A DNA stretch of 19,666 nucleotides from Alphaproteobacteria bacterium. GTDB lineage: Bacteria; Pseudomonadota; Alphaproteobacteria; Puniceispirillales; Puniceispirillaceae. Location of the stretch: positions 1 through 19,666 of the forward strand of contig JAKMFG010000004.1 of assembly GCA_022425565.1 (NCBI GenBank), in the 5' to 3' direction. Under the pieces are notes generated by a model. It did not search any database and had not been told where the DNA came from. It saw nothing but the letters and a program-made list of their open reading frames with translations. Numbering within the stretch: position 1 is the first letter of the stretch; the number at the start of each line of letters is the position of its first letter. The position numbers and the translations under genes are program-made. Of this stretch, positions 6,472 through 17,288 are shown in pieces.

Positions 6472-8067
6472 GTGGAATTCGACTTCATAATCGTCGGCGC
6501 AGGGTCGGCGGGTTGTGTCTTAGCAAATCGGCTGTCAGCAGACGGCCGGTACAGCGTCGCTTTGTTCGAGGCGGGCGGCAAGGACACCTATCCCTGGATC
6601 CACATTCCGGTCGGTTATTTCAAGACAATGGGCAATCCCGCGACGGACTGGTGTTATCGCACCGAGCCGGACCCGGGACTGAACGGCCGCGCCATCAACT
6701 GGCCCCGCGGCAAGGTTCTGGGCGGCAGCAGTTCGATCAACGGGCTGTTATATGTCCGCGGGCAGCCGCAGGATTTCGACCAGTGGCGCCAGCTTGGCAA
6801 TCAAGGATGGGCGTGGGACGACGTGAAGCCGCTGTTCCGGCGTGCCGAGAACTGGGAAGGCGAACCCTCGGCGGCACGCGGTACGGGCGGTGCATTGAAT
6901 GTATCGGAAAGCCGTGTCCAGCGGCCAGTGATTGATGCCTGGGTCGATGCGGCTGCCAGTCTCGGCTATAAGCGGAATAATGATTATAATGGTGAGGATC
7001 AGGAAGGCGTCGGTCATTTCCAGATGACCATGCGAAACGGCCGGCGTTGCAGCAGTGCGACCGCGTTCCTGAAGCCGGCGAGGGGCAGGTCGAACCTGCA
7101 GATATTCACCGGCGCGAAAACCCTTGGACTGATCATGGAGGGCCGCCGCGCGGCCGGCATCAGGGTGCGGCGCGGCAATGAAGAGATCGAGGTGCGGGCT
7201 AGGCGCGAAGTGGTGCTGTCGGCCGGCTCACTCGGCTCGCCTCATATCCTGATGCTGTCCGGGATTGGCGCCGGCGCGGAACTTTCGGGGCATGGCATTG
7301 AAGTCGTTCACGACCTCGCCGGTGTCGGCAAGAACCTGCAGGACCATCTGCAGGCGCGCCCGGTCTACAAGACGATGTCAAGCACCATCAACAGCGAGAC
7401 AAGGCACCCGCTGCAATATGTCGGCATTGCACTGGAATATGCGTTGAAACGGTCTGGTCCGATGGCGATGGCGGCGAGCCTTGGCACGGCGTTCCTGAAG
7501 ACCCGCCCAGAGCTCGAGACACCGGATATCCAGTTCCATCTGCAGCCTTTCAGCGCCGACAAGCCGGGAGAGGGAACGCATCCCTTCTCGGCCTTCACCG
7601 CCTCGGTGCTGCAGCTTCGACCGGAAAGCGCCGGCCATATAGAGCTGAAGTCATCATCGCCTGATGATTATGTGTCGATCCATCCGAACTATCTGGCGAC
7701 AAAGACCGATTGCGACACGATTGTCGCCGGTGTCCGGATTGCCCGTGCCGTCTGCCGGGCCGAACCGGTCCGCAGCATGATAACTGAGGAATATGCGCCC
7801 GGCCCGAACGTAGATGATGCTGATGACGACGCCATTCTCGAATGGGTCCGCAACACGGCGACAACGATCTATCACCCCACCGGCACCTGCAAGATGGGAC
7901 CGGACAGGATGGCCGTGGTGGATTCAAGGCTCCGCGTGCACGGGATCGAGGGCTTGCGGGTCGCGGATGCCTCGATCATGCCGATCATCACCTCGGGCAA
8001 CACCAATGCGCCAAGCATCATGATCGGCGAGAAAGCCTCGGACCTCATTCTGGAGGACGCGGCATGA
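6472..8067 (+). CDS. GMC-family FAD-dependent alcohol dehydrogenase (choline/isethionate dehydrogenase-like)
   Basis: The product is 531 residues, normal for choline-dehydrogenase-like GMC enzymes. It starts 'EFDFIIVGAGSAG' with the FAD-binding GxGxxG. GMC signature 1 is GGSSSINGLLYVRG (about residues 84-97) and signature 2 is GSLGSPHILMLSGIG (about 253-267). The catalytic pair is H468 in HPTGTCKMG and N510 in SGNTNAP. GTG at 6472 is chosen because GAGG (6460-6463) is 8 nt away; GTG at 6466 is only 2 nt from it. GMC enzymes oxidise primary alcohols, transferring electrons to oxygen or the respiratory chain. No substrate can be read from the motifs. Next to an IclR gene and a TRAP transporter it resembles isethionate dehydrogenase IseJ, giving sulfoacetaldehyde. 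It might instead act on DHPS or another alcohol imported by the transporter. Confidence 0.85.
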   Translation: MEFDFIIVGAGSAGCVLANRLSADGRYSVALFEAGGKDTYPWIHIPVGYFKTMGNPATDWCYRTEPDPGLNGRAINWPRGKVLGGSSSINGLLYVRGQPQDFDQWRQLGNQGWAWDDVKPLFRRAENWEGEPSAARGTGGALNVSESRVQRPVIDAWVDAAASLGYKRNNDYNGEDQEGVGHFQMTMRNGRRCSSATAFLKPARGRSNLQIFTGAKTLGLIMEGRRAAGIRVRRGNEEIEVRARREVVLSAGSLGSPHILMLSGIGAGAELSGHGIEVVHDLAGVGKNLQDHLQARPVYKTMSSTINSETRHPLQYVGIALEYALKRSGPMAMAASLGTAFLKTRPELETPDIQFHLQPFSADKPGEGTHPFSAFTASVLQLRPESAGHIELKSSSPDDYVSIHPNYLATKTDCDTIVAGVRIARAVCRAEPVRSMITEEYAPGPNVDDADDDAILEWVRNTATTIYHPTGTCKMGPDRMAVVDSRLRVHGIEGLRVADASIMPIITSGNTNAPSIMIGEKASDLILEDAA

Positions 8068-8252
8068 GCAGATTGTTTTCATCCCTGTTTCGCAGGGGTA
8101 CAGGAATTCCCGGAAAGGCCAAAGCGCCCGAATTCATCGGCGCGGCACTTCGGGAACAGGGGTCTGGCATTCAACCGGATGCCGGGGGGCCTTCAGTGGC
8201 TTCCGGGTCAGATCACATCATTGAAGGCACCATAACGACAAGGGAGGAATCC

Positions 8253-9368
8253 ATGTCAAAACTCACCAAACTGACCTCGGCCGTTGCCGCGGCCGGCGTA
8301 GGTCTCGCCATGTTGGCGACTCCTATCGTGGCCCAGGCGAATGAGGTCCACATCAAAGTGCAGGCCGTTCTCGGCACACAGACGACTGAAGTTAAGATGC
8401 TTCGCGACTTTATGGATGATGTGACCGCCCTGACCGGTGGCGACGTCACCTTTGAGGTTCTGCCTGCAGGCGCGGTTGTCGGTGTTAAGGAGACCCTTGA
8501 CGCTGTTGACGCCGGTCTTGTTGACGGCGGCTTCGCCTGGACCCACTACTGGTCGGGCAAGCACCCGGCAGCCATGCTGTTTGGCTCGCCTGTTGCTGGT
8601 GCCGGTGTTGGTATCGACAACATTGCATTCGTATCCTGGTTCCAGTTCGGCGGCGGTAAAGAGCTGTATGACCGTCTGTGGGACGAGATGAACCTGAACG
8701 TAAAAGGCTTCATGCTGCAGCCTGTCGGCCCTGAGGCCCTTGGCTGGTTCAAAGAGCCGATCAACTCGATGGAAGACTTCCGCAAGTACCGTTTCCGCAC
8801 GCCTCCGGGCCTGCCGGGCCAGACCTACAAGGACATCGGTGTTGCATCGGTTGCCATGGGTGGCGGCGACATCCTGCCGGCTCTCGAGAAGGGTACCATC
8901 GATGCGGCCGAGTGGTGCTGCCCGAAGCCGGACATGGATTTCGGTTTCCACAAGGTGCTCAAGCACTACTATCTGCAGGGTCTGCACCAGGTCGTTGTTA
9001 ACGCCGACATGTATCTGAACAAGGACGTCTACAACTCGCTGACGGACCATCAGAAGAAGGCCTTCGAGGTTGCCGCCAACGCAGCGCTGATGAAGGGCAT
9101 GTCCGCTCGTATCTACGACAACGGCAAGGCGCTTCATGAACTGACCACCAAGCATGGTGTGATCCTTCAGGACACGCCTGCCGACTACTTCCCGGCATAT
9201 ATGAATGCCGCGAACGCGCTGCTCGAGAAGAACTCCGCAGAGAACGAGTTCTTCGCCGAGGTATGGCAGTCGCAGAAGGATTTCGCACTTATTGCGGTTC
9301 CGTTCTGGTCGGGCGCACAGAGCTCCAACGCTCAGCTCGGCATGGCCTACGCCAACAGCCTGAAGTAA
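8253..9368 (+). CDS. dctP: TRAP transporter periplasmic substrate-binding protein (DctP family)
   Basis: This 371-residue protein has a signal peptide (MSKLTKLTSAVAAAGVGLAM, cleavage likely after AQA at about residue 28) and then the DctP fold. Conserved 'RFRTPPGLPG' carries the ligand-binding Arg (R182). 'GGDILPALEKGTIDAAEW' (about 204-221) is typical of the TakP-like group that binds small organic anions. Two adjacent Cys (222-223) after the Trp are unusual. AGGGAGGA lies upstream of the ATG, with GGAGG 5 nt away. The frame is open upstream to an ATGA overlap with the GMC gene at 8064, which could add 63 residues; the signal peptide favours 8253. Codons look strongly biased (AAC, AAG, CTG, GTT), as expected for an abundant binding protein. 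Context suggests a hydroxysulfonate such as DHPS or isethionate as ligand. Confidence 0.93.
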   Translation: MSKLTKLTSAVAAAGVGLAMLATPIVAQANEVHIKVQAVLGTQTTEVKMLRDFMDDVTALTGGDVTFEVLPAGAVVGVKETLDAVDAGLVDGGFAWTHYWSGKHPAAMLFGSPVAGAGVGIDNIAFVSWFQFGGGKELYDRLWDEMNLNVKGFMLQPVGPEALGWFKEPINSMEDFRKYRFRTPPGLPGQTYKDIGVASVAMGGGDILPALEKGTIDAAEWCCPKPDMDFGFHKVLKHYYLQGLHQVVVNADMYLNKDVYNSLTDHQKKAFEVAANAALMKGMSARIYDNGKALHELTTKHGVILQDTPADYFPAYMNAANALLEKNSAENEFFAEVWQSQKDFALIAVPFWSGAQSSNAQLGMAYANSLK

Positions 9369-9378
9369 TCCAACATGT

Positions 9379-9418
9379 GGTGAACCGCGGTATGCCGTGG
9401 TTCACCCACTTTTCTTTA
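9379..9418 (+). terminator. Hairpin with T-rich tail between dctP and the permease gene
   Basis: GGTGAACCGCGG (9379-9390) pairs with CCGTGGTTCACC (9395-9406) in a 12-bp stem with one G-T wobble and a TATG loop. The T-rich tail CACTTTTCTTTA follows (9407-9418). It begins 10 nt after the dctP stop and 103 nt before the permease ATG. Such a structure could end part of the transcripts or protect the 3' end of dctP mRNA, giving more binding protein than permease. The T-run is interrupted, so full termination is less likely. Confidence 0.65.
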
Positions 9419-9481
9419 CGAATTTCCACATCCTAATAATTGACCTTTGATTAAGACTGGCACGGCTAGCGGGGGCGTCAC

Positions 9482-13046
<3,565 letters not shown>

Positions 13047-13091
13047 CCGGCCGGGTAACTTCCCAATTCGAAGAGAGAGGATAGTGACACG

Positions 13092-13589
13092 ATGTCAGTG
13101 AATGATGTCATCATGGATGCGATGATCGAGAACAATGTCGGTTTCGTGACCACTGTGCCCTGCAAGCAGCTTGCCGGGGTGATTGAGAAAATTGAACAGT
13201 CCGACAAGATGATCCATGTCCCGTCGAACCGCGAGGATGAGGGGATGGGGCTGTGCGCCGGCGCCTTTATGGGAGGCCGCCGCCCGGCGATCATCATGCA
13301 GAATACCGCAATCGGTGTGACCATCAATTCGCTAGCCACGCTGATCCAGTATTACCGCATTCCGCTACCGATGCTGATCAGTTACCGCGGCGAGATCGGC
13401 GAGCCGGTGGCATGTCAGGTTGAAATGGCCGTCCACACCAAGGCGCTTCTCGATCAGCTCTGCATCCCGACTTACCATTTCCACAAGGAAGAGGATGCCG
13501 ACGAATTGCCGGCCATCCTCAACCACGCCTACATGGCCCGCAAGCCGGTTGCCGTGCTGATGGATGCCAGCTTCTGGAAGGGATATTGA
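13092..13589 (+). CDS. comD: Sulfopyruvate decarboxylase, alpha subunit (ComD-like)
   Basis: This 165-residue protein matches the pyrimidine-binding half of a thiamine-diphosphate decarboxylase, the ComD type. It starts 'VNDVIMDAMIENNVGFVTTVPC'. 'VPSNREDEGMGLCAGAFMGG' (about 43-62) carries the Glu residues expected to activate thiamine (E48/E50), and 'IIMQNTAIG' (about 66-74) follows. Two-subunit ComDE enzymes convert sulfopyruvate to sulfoacetaldehyde and CO2 in coenzyme M synthesis in methanogens and in sulfonate breakdown in bacteria. Phosphonopyruvate decarboxylases are related but usually one chain of about 380 residues, so the split favours sulfopyruvate. An AGAGAGGA-type ribosome site lies about 11 nt upstream. 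The beta-subunit gene follows after 4 nt. Confidence 0.85.
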   Translation: MSVNDVIMDAMIENNVGFVTTVPCKQLAGVIEKIEQSDKMIHVPSNREDEGMGLCAGAFMGGRRPAIIMQNTAIGVTINSLATLIQYYRIPLPMLISYRGEIGEPVACQVEMAVHTKALLDQLCIPTYHFHKEEDADELPAILNHAYMARKPVAVLMDASFWKGY

Positions 13590-13593
13590 GACC

Positions 13594-14148
13594 ATGATCC
13601 GCAGTGACGTACTGAAAACCTTGATCCCGCTGATTTCCGACGAGCTGGTGGTTACAAATATCGGCTTGCCAAGCCAGGAGATGCATCTTCTGGATGACCA
13701 GCCTACGAACTTCTACATGCTTGGCACGATGGGACTTGCCTCGTCGATCGGCCTCGGCCTTGCCATGGCGCAGCCTAAAAAGGTGATCGCCATCGACGGC
13801 GACGGTTCCGTGCTGATGAATCTCGGCACATTGCCGACGATTGCCAACAACCAGGTCCCGAACTTTATCCTGCTGATCATCGACAATGGCAGCTACGGCT
13901 CGACTGGCGACCAGACGACCTATGCCGGCATGCGCACCTCGCTTGCCGAGGTGGCACGAGCCTGCGGTTGTGACCATGTGGTGGAATGCGCCGCCGAGGA
14001 TACGGCTGCCGCAGTCGAGGCCGCGCTTGGCGCCGAGCAGACGACGGTAATCGTCTCGAAATGCGAGTCCGGCAATATCAAGGTGCCTGTGATCGAGCTT
14101 GATCCTGTGATGATCAAGGAACGGTTCATGGCATCAGTCGCAGACTGA
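13594..14148 (+). CDS. comE: Sulfopyruvate decarboxylase, beta subunit (ComE-like)
   Basis: This 184-residue protein (archaeal ComE is about 188) is the diphosphate-binding half of the thiamine enzyme. The thiamine-diphosphate/Mg motif runs from GDGS (G69-D70-G71-S72) to D97-N98-G99 ('IIDNGSYGSTGDQ'), the standard spacing. The N-terminal part ('VVTNIGLPSQEM', 'FYMLGTMGLASSIGLGLAMA') is close to my memory of ComE proteins. ATG at 13594 is used; an upstream in-frame ATG at 13564 lies inside comD and would add ten unlikely residues. The 4-nt gap from comD implies coupled translation of the two subunits. The product sulfoacetaldehyde would need Xsc, a reductase or a dehydrogenase, none of which is in the window. 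Confidence 0.87.
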   Translation: MIRSDVLKTLIPLISDELVVTNIGLPSQEMHLLDDQPTNFYMLGTMGLASSIGLGLAMAQPKKVIAIDGDGSVLMNLGTLPTIANNQVPNFILLIIDNGSYGSTGDQTTYAGMRTSLAEVARACGCDHVVECAAEDTAAAVEAALGAEQTTVIVSKCESGNIKVPVIELDPVMIKERFMASVAD

Positions 14149-14159
14149 AGGCGCGCGGC

Positions 14160-14924
14160 ATGGCGGCGGGGCAGCAGAATATGTTCAGCCTTGACGGGCA
14201 TGTCGCGCTTGTCACCGGGGCAAGCTCCGGCCTTGGCCGTCGTGCGGCCACGGTGCTGGCGGATGCGGGTGCATCTGTCATTGGCGTCGCACGCCGCGCC
14301 GACGCGCTGGAAAGCTGGGTTGCCGAGGGTGCCGGAAACCGTGCCGCTCTTCCTGCCGACCTGTCTGATGAGGCCGGTGTCGCCGCCATGTGCGAGGCGG
14401 CATCGGGAATGTTCGGCGCGCCCGATATTCTGGTCCATGCGGCCGGCGTCAATCTGCGCCAGCCTGCCGAGGATATCACGCCAGATGACTGGCATCTGAC
14501 CCAATGGCTCAATCTCGGCGTGCCTTTTTTCATCAGTCAGAAACTCGTGCCGGCGATGAAGGAACGCGGCTGGGGCCGTATCGTCAATTTTGCGTCGCTG
14601 CAGACAACAAGGGCCTTTCCCTCGGGCATTGCCTACGGGGCGTCAAAGGGCGGTGTCGGGCAGATGACGCGGGCCATGGCCGAGGCCTGGTCCAGCGACG
14701 GCATCAACACCAATGCCATCGGCCCGGGGTTTTTTCCGACCGAGCTGACGGCGGCAGTCTTTGCCGACGAGGCGCGCGCCGCCCGTAACGCGACGCAGAC
14801 ATGTATCGGCCGGAATGGCAGGCTCGAGGATATCGACGGGCCGTTGCTGTTTCTCTGTTCCGACGCCTCGGTCTATGTGACCGGGCAGGTCCTGATGGTT
14901 GACGGGGGGTTCACCGCGAAATGA
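14160..14924 (+). CDS. Short-chain dehydrogenase/reductase, candidate DHPS or sulfolactate dehydrogenase
   Basis: This 254-residue classical SDR has the nucleotide-binding TGASSGLG (about residues 20-27) and an 'ARRA' sequence after the second strand that favours NADP over NAD. HAAG replaces the more common NNAG. The active site is S146 with Y159 and K163 (YGASK), and 'VDGG' lies near the C-terminus. SDRs named HpsO occur in DHPS gene clusters as DHPS 2-dehydrogenases, and this gene sits in the matching place after hpsN and comDE. It could instead oxidise sulfolactate to sulfopyruvate, the step otherwise lacking here. The start at 14160 has GAAGG 8 nt upstream; ATG at 14181 (MFSLDGHVALVTG) is a reasonable alternative. 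The stop overlaps the next start in ATGA. Confidence 0.87.
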   Translation: MAAGQQNMFSLDGHVALVTGASSGLGRRAATVLADAGASVIGVARRADALESWVAEGAGNRAALPADLSDEAGVAAMCEAASGMFGAPDILVHAAGVNLRQPAEDITPDDWHLTQWLNLGVPFFISQKLVPAMKERGWGRIVNFASLQTTRAFPSGIAYGASKGGVGQMTRAMAEAWSSDGINTNAIGPGFFPTELTAAVFADEARAARNATQTCIGRNGRLEDIDGPLLFLCSDASVYVTGQVLMVDGGFTAK

Positions 14925-15904
14925 AAGCACTTGTCTATACCGGTACAAACGCAAGTGAGCTGCGCGATGTCGAAGCACCTGTCGCGGCAGGTGGTCAGAG
15001 CATCGTCGATTTGTCCTTTTGTGGAATCTGCGGGTCCGACATGCATGCCTGGCACGGCCATGACGAGCGCCGAATCCCGCCGCTCGTTCTGGGACATGAG
15101 GCGGTTGGCACGGCGCTGACCGGACCGCTCGCCGGACAGCGGGTGGCAATCAACCCGCTCATGACCTGCAATGACTGTCCCGCCTGTGATAGCGGCAATC
15201 ATCATCTTTGCGGCACGCGCGAGCTGATCGGCATGCGCCACCCCGGGGCCTTTGCCGAACAGGTGATGGTGCCCGATTCCAACCTGACTGTGCTTGCCGA
15301 CCATCTGTCCTTTTCCGAGGCGGCGCTGGCTGAACCGGCAGCGGTGGCGGTGCGTGTCGTCGAGATTGCTGCCGGTGCCGGCGCAACGCCGGATTCACGG
15401 ATCGTCATTCTTGGTGGCGGTGCCATCGGTGTGCTCGTCGCGCAGGTTCTTGCCGCGCAAGGCTTCGCCCCACCCCGCATCGCCGAGACCAATGCTCTTC
15501 GCCGCGGCATGCTCGACAATATCGGTGTCGCCGGAAGCTATGACCCGCGTGAGGAGACGCCGGATGACGGTTCGGTCGACCTTGTGATCGACTGTGTCGG
15601 CATGGGGGCCACCCGTGCTGCCGCCTCGGCGATGACGCGCCCGGGCGGTGTGATTGTCCATGTCGGCCTGCAGGATAACGAGCCGGGCCTCGACACCCGC
15701 CGCCTGACGCTTCAGGAGATCGATTTTCTCGGAGCCTATTGCTACCGGCATCAGGATTTTGCGACGGCACTCAGGCTTCTGACCGACGGCAAGGTGACCG
15801 GAGAAGGCTGGACCGAGATCCGTCCGCTGGACGGTGGCGCGCAGGCCTTTATCGATATTGACCAGGGCCGCGCCCCGCCGAAGATTATCCTCGCCACCGA
15901 CTGA
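14921..15904 (+). CDS. Zinc-dependent medium-chain alcohol dehydrogenase, candidate hydroxysulfonate dehydrogenase
   Basis: This 327-residue MDR protein has the catalytic zinc site (C37 in CGICGSD, H59-E60 in GHEAVG) and a complete structural zinc lobe (C83, C86, C89, C97). The Rossmann motif is 'ILGGGAIGVLVAQV' (about 164-177). It resembles the sorbitol/L-idonate/threonine dehydrogenase group and is slightly short for it. It starts within the stop of the SDR gene (ATGA), so the two are translationally coupled and probably act in one route, for example as the two dehydrogenases that interconvert DHPS enantiomers (HpsO/HpsP roles) or that reach sulfopyruvate. The substrate cannot be read from sequence. 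It is the last gene of the catabolic block, 44 nt from the photolyase genes. Confidence 0.9.
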   Translation: MKALVYTGTNASELRDVEAPVAAGGQSIVDLSFCGICGSDMHAWHGHDERRIPPLVLGHEAVGTALTGPLAGQRVAINPLMTCNDCPACDSGNHHLCGTRELIGMRHPGAFAEQVMVPDSNLTVLADHLSFSEAALAEPAAVAVRVVEIAAGAGATPDSRIVILGGGAIGVLVAQVLAAQGFAPPRIAETNALRRGMLDNIGVAGSYDPREETPDDGSVDLVIDCVGMGATRAAASAMTRPGGVIVHVGLQDNEPGLDTRRLTLQEIDFLGAYCYRHQDFATALRLLTDGKVTGEGWTEIRPLDGGAQAFIDIDQGRAPPKIILATD

Positions 15905-15930
15905 CGCCCGGACTGGACAAAGCGCCTTGC

Positions 15931-15951
15931 CATGCCCATCTGCCGGGCATG
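15931..15951 (+). promoter_or_regulatory. Hairpin enclosing the start codon of the photolyase FAD-domain gene
   Basis: CATGCCC (15931-15937) and GGGCATG (15945-15951) pair perfectly over 7 bp with a 7-nt loop. The right arm includes the ATG at 15949-15951. If it forms, it would hide the start codon. There is no T-run, so it is not a terminator, and I see no good Shine-Dalgarno for this start. A role in restraining translation is inferred only. Confidence 0.35.
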
Positions 15952-16761
15952 AACGAGACAATCCCCCTTCCGACCAAATTCGCCGACCGTGCGGCCATGC
16001 TGGCTCATCTGCGGGCCCTGTCAGGCCATGATGATGCAGCATCGGCGATTCCCGATATAGCGGCAGGCGGCAGAACAGCTGCCGAGGCCGTGCTAGCACG
16101 GATCGACCCGCGGGCCTACGCCGCCACCCGAAACCATCTCGATGGCGCGGTCACCAGGCTGTCCCCCTATATCCGACATGGCATCCTCAGTCTCGACGAG
16201 GTGCGCAATGCCGCCCTGGCATCCGTCAGCGATCCGAAACAGGCGGAGAAATTCATCCAGGAGCTTGCCTGGCGCGATTACTGGCAGCGCATCTATCTGG
16301 CACATCCAGAGCGTATCTGGAGCGATGTCGAATCCTACAAGACCGGGTTTGACGCCGCCGAATATGACGCCGAACTGCCGGCGGATATTGCTGCCGGCGA
16401 AACCGGCGTCGCCTGCATCGACCAGTTTATCGCGACGCTTTTCGAGACGGGCTATCTTCACAACCATGCACGCATGTATCTGGCGTCCTATACGGTGCAT
16501 TGGCGGCGCGTGTCATGGCAGGCCGGGGCGCGGTTCTTCCTCGAGCATCTGGTCGATGCCGATCCGGCCAGCAACAATCTGTCATGGCAGTGGATTGCCA
16601 GCACCTTCTCGAACAAGCCCTATATCTTCAATCTTGAGAATGTCGCGAAATATTGTGGGCCGGACATCAATACCATTCCGCGGCACAACCTGGTTCTCGA
16701 CCAGTCCTATGAGCGTCTGAGTGAATTGCTGTTCCCGTATATGGGAGGCCCGCATGGCTGA
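15949..16761 (+). CDS. Photolyase/cryptochrome FAD-binding domain protein (C-terminal half only)
   Basis: This 270-residue protein corresponds to the helical FAD-binding half of DNA photolyases and cryptochromes, without the N-terminal alpha/beta half. Recognisable parts in order are 'YAATRNHLDGAVTRLSPYIRHGILS' (about 45-70), 'FIQELAWRDYWQRI' (about 101-114), 'TGYLHNHARM' (167-176, photolyase TGWMHNRLRM) and 'DADPASNNLSWQW' (203-215, photolyase DGDLASNNGGWQW). By hand alignment, N209 matches the FAD-contacting Asn378 of E. coli PhrB, and W213 and W190 match its electron-transfer Trp382 and Trp359. The outer Trp306 appears absent. No cluster of four Cys suggests an iron-sulfur type. The start codon lies in a hairpin and has no clear ribosome site; M17 is an alternative. 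The gene for the missing half overlaps its 3' end by 8 nt. Confidence 0.85.
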   Translation: MNETIPLPTKFADRAAMLAHLRALSGHDDAASAIPDIAAGGRTAAEAVLARIDPRAYAATRNHLDGAVTRLSPYIRHGILSLDEVRNAALASVSDPKQAEKFIQELAWRDYWQRIYLAHPERIWSDVESYKTGFDAAEYDAELPADIAAGETGVACIDQFIATLFETGYLHNHARMYLASYTVHWRRVSWQAGARFFLEHLVDADPASNNLSWQWIASTFSNKPYIFNLENVAKYCGPDINTIPRHNLVLDQSYERLSELLFPYMGGPHG

Positions 16762-17203
16762 TCTTGTATGGCTTCACGAGGGCGCATTGCGCCTGACGCA
16801 TCCGGTTTTCGCCGCCGGTGGACCGGGTGCCGCCACAGTCTTTATCTGGGACACGGACCGCCTTGCGGACAGCCATGTTGGCATCAAACGCCAGCTTTTC
16901 ATTTACGAAACTCTCGCCGAAATGTCCGAATCCCGAAGTTTGGACATCCATGAGGGGCGGACGGAAGAGGTGTTGCCGCGCCTTGCTGCACAGTCGAATG
17001 CCGGTCGTGTGCTGGTGCCTTCATCCCCCGACCCGGCGGTGCGTGCCAAGATTGGTGCCATCCGCCGCGCCGCGCCGGATCTCGAAATTGTCGAAATCGA
17101 GGATACGCCCTTCGTCACTATGGCGAACACACCGGACCTCGGCCGTTTCTTTCGCTACTGGAACAAGGCCAAGAAGAGTGCGCTCCGCCCTCAGGGCATC
17201 TGA
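16754..17203 (+). CDS. Photolyase-like N-terminal alpha/beta domain protein (other half of the split photolyase)
   Basis: ATG at 16754 has GGAGG 5 nt upstream and overlaps the FAD-domain gene by 8 nt; the frame is open further 5', but that part lies within the previous gene. The 149-residue product reads like the antenna/Rossmann-like half of a photolyase. It starts 'LVWLHEGALRLTHPVF' (photolyase LVWFRxDLRLxDNPAL). 'ATVFIWDTDR' forms the second strand, and 'KRQLFIYETLAEM', 'LDIHEGRTEEVLPRLA' and 'RVLVPSSPDPAVRAKI' follow. It ends with 'DLGRFFRYWNKAKKSAL', like the TPFxxFWKxxL segment that precedes the FAD domain in complete enzymes. The match is weaker than for the FAD half. Together the two products would rebuild about 420 residues of a normal-length photolyase, but with gene order reversed. 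Antenna binding and repair activity are unknown. Confidence 0.7.
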   Translation: MADLVWLHEGALRLTHPVFAAGGPGAATVFIWDTDRLADSHVGIKRQLFIYETLAEMSESRSLDIHEGRTEEVLPRLAAQSNAGRVLVPSSPDPAVRAKIGAIRRAAPDLEIVEIEDTPFVTMANTPDLGRFFRYWNKAKKSALRPQGI

Positions 17204-17288
17204 GGCGGCAACATTGGAAATCCATTGATCCGCCGCATCGGCATCCGGTATGTTGGCGGCTGTTCTGAAGTTTTGCCGAGACGCCCAG

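Noticed and set aside
7842..8063. Further 5' extension of the TRAP binding-protein frame inside the GMC gene
   Set aside because: It overlaps the end of the GMC coding sequence, including its catalytic region, in another frame; only the part from 8064 on has a plausible start.
8256..9155. A 299-codon minus-strand frame opposite the TRAP binding protein gene
   Set aside because: Antisense to a well-supported gene with strong codon bias; no family resemblance.
13092..14148. Phosphonopyruvate decarboxylase or acetolactate synthase
   Set aside because: Those enzymes are usually single chains of about 380 or over 550 residues. Two short subunits of 165 and 184 residues match ComD and ComE, and no phosphonate genes are present.
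17204..17288. Terminator-like GGCGG/CCGCC pairing before pccB
   Set aside because: Only 5 bp of stem around a loop of about 20 nt and no T-run; too weak to annotate.
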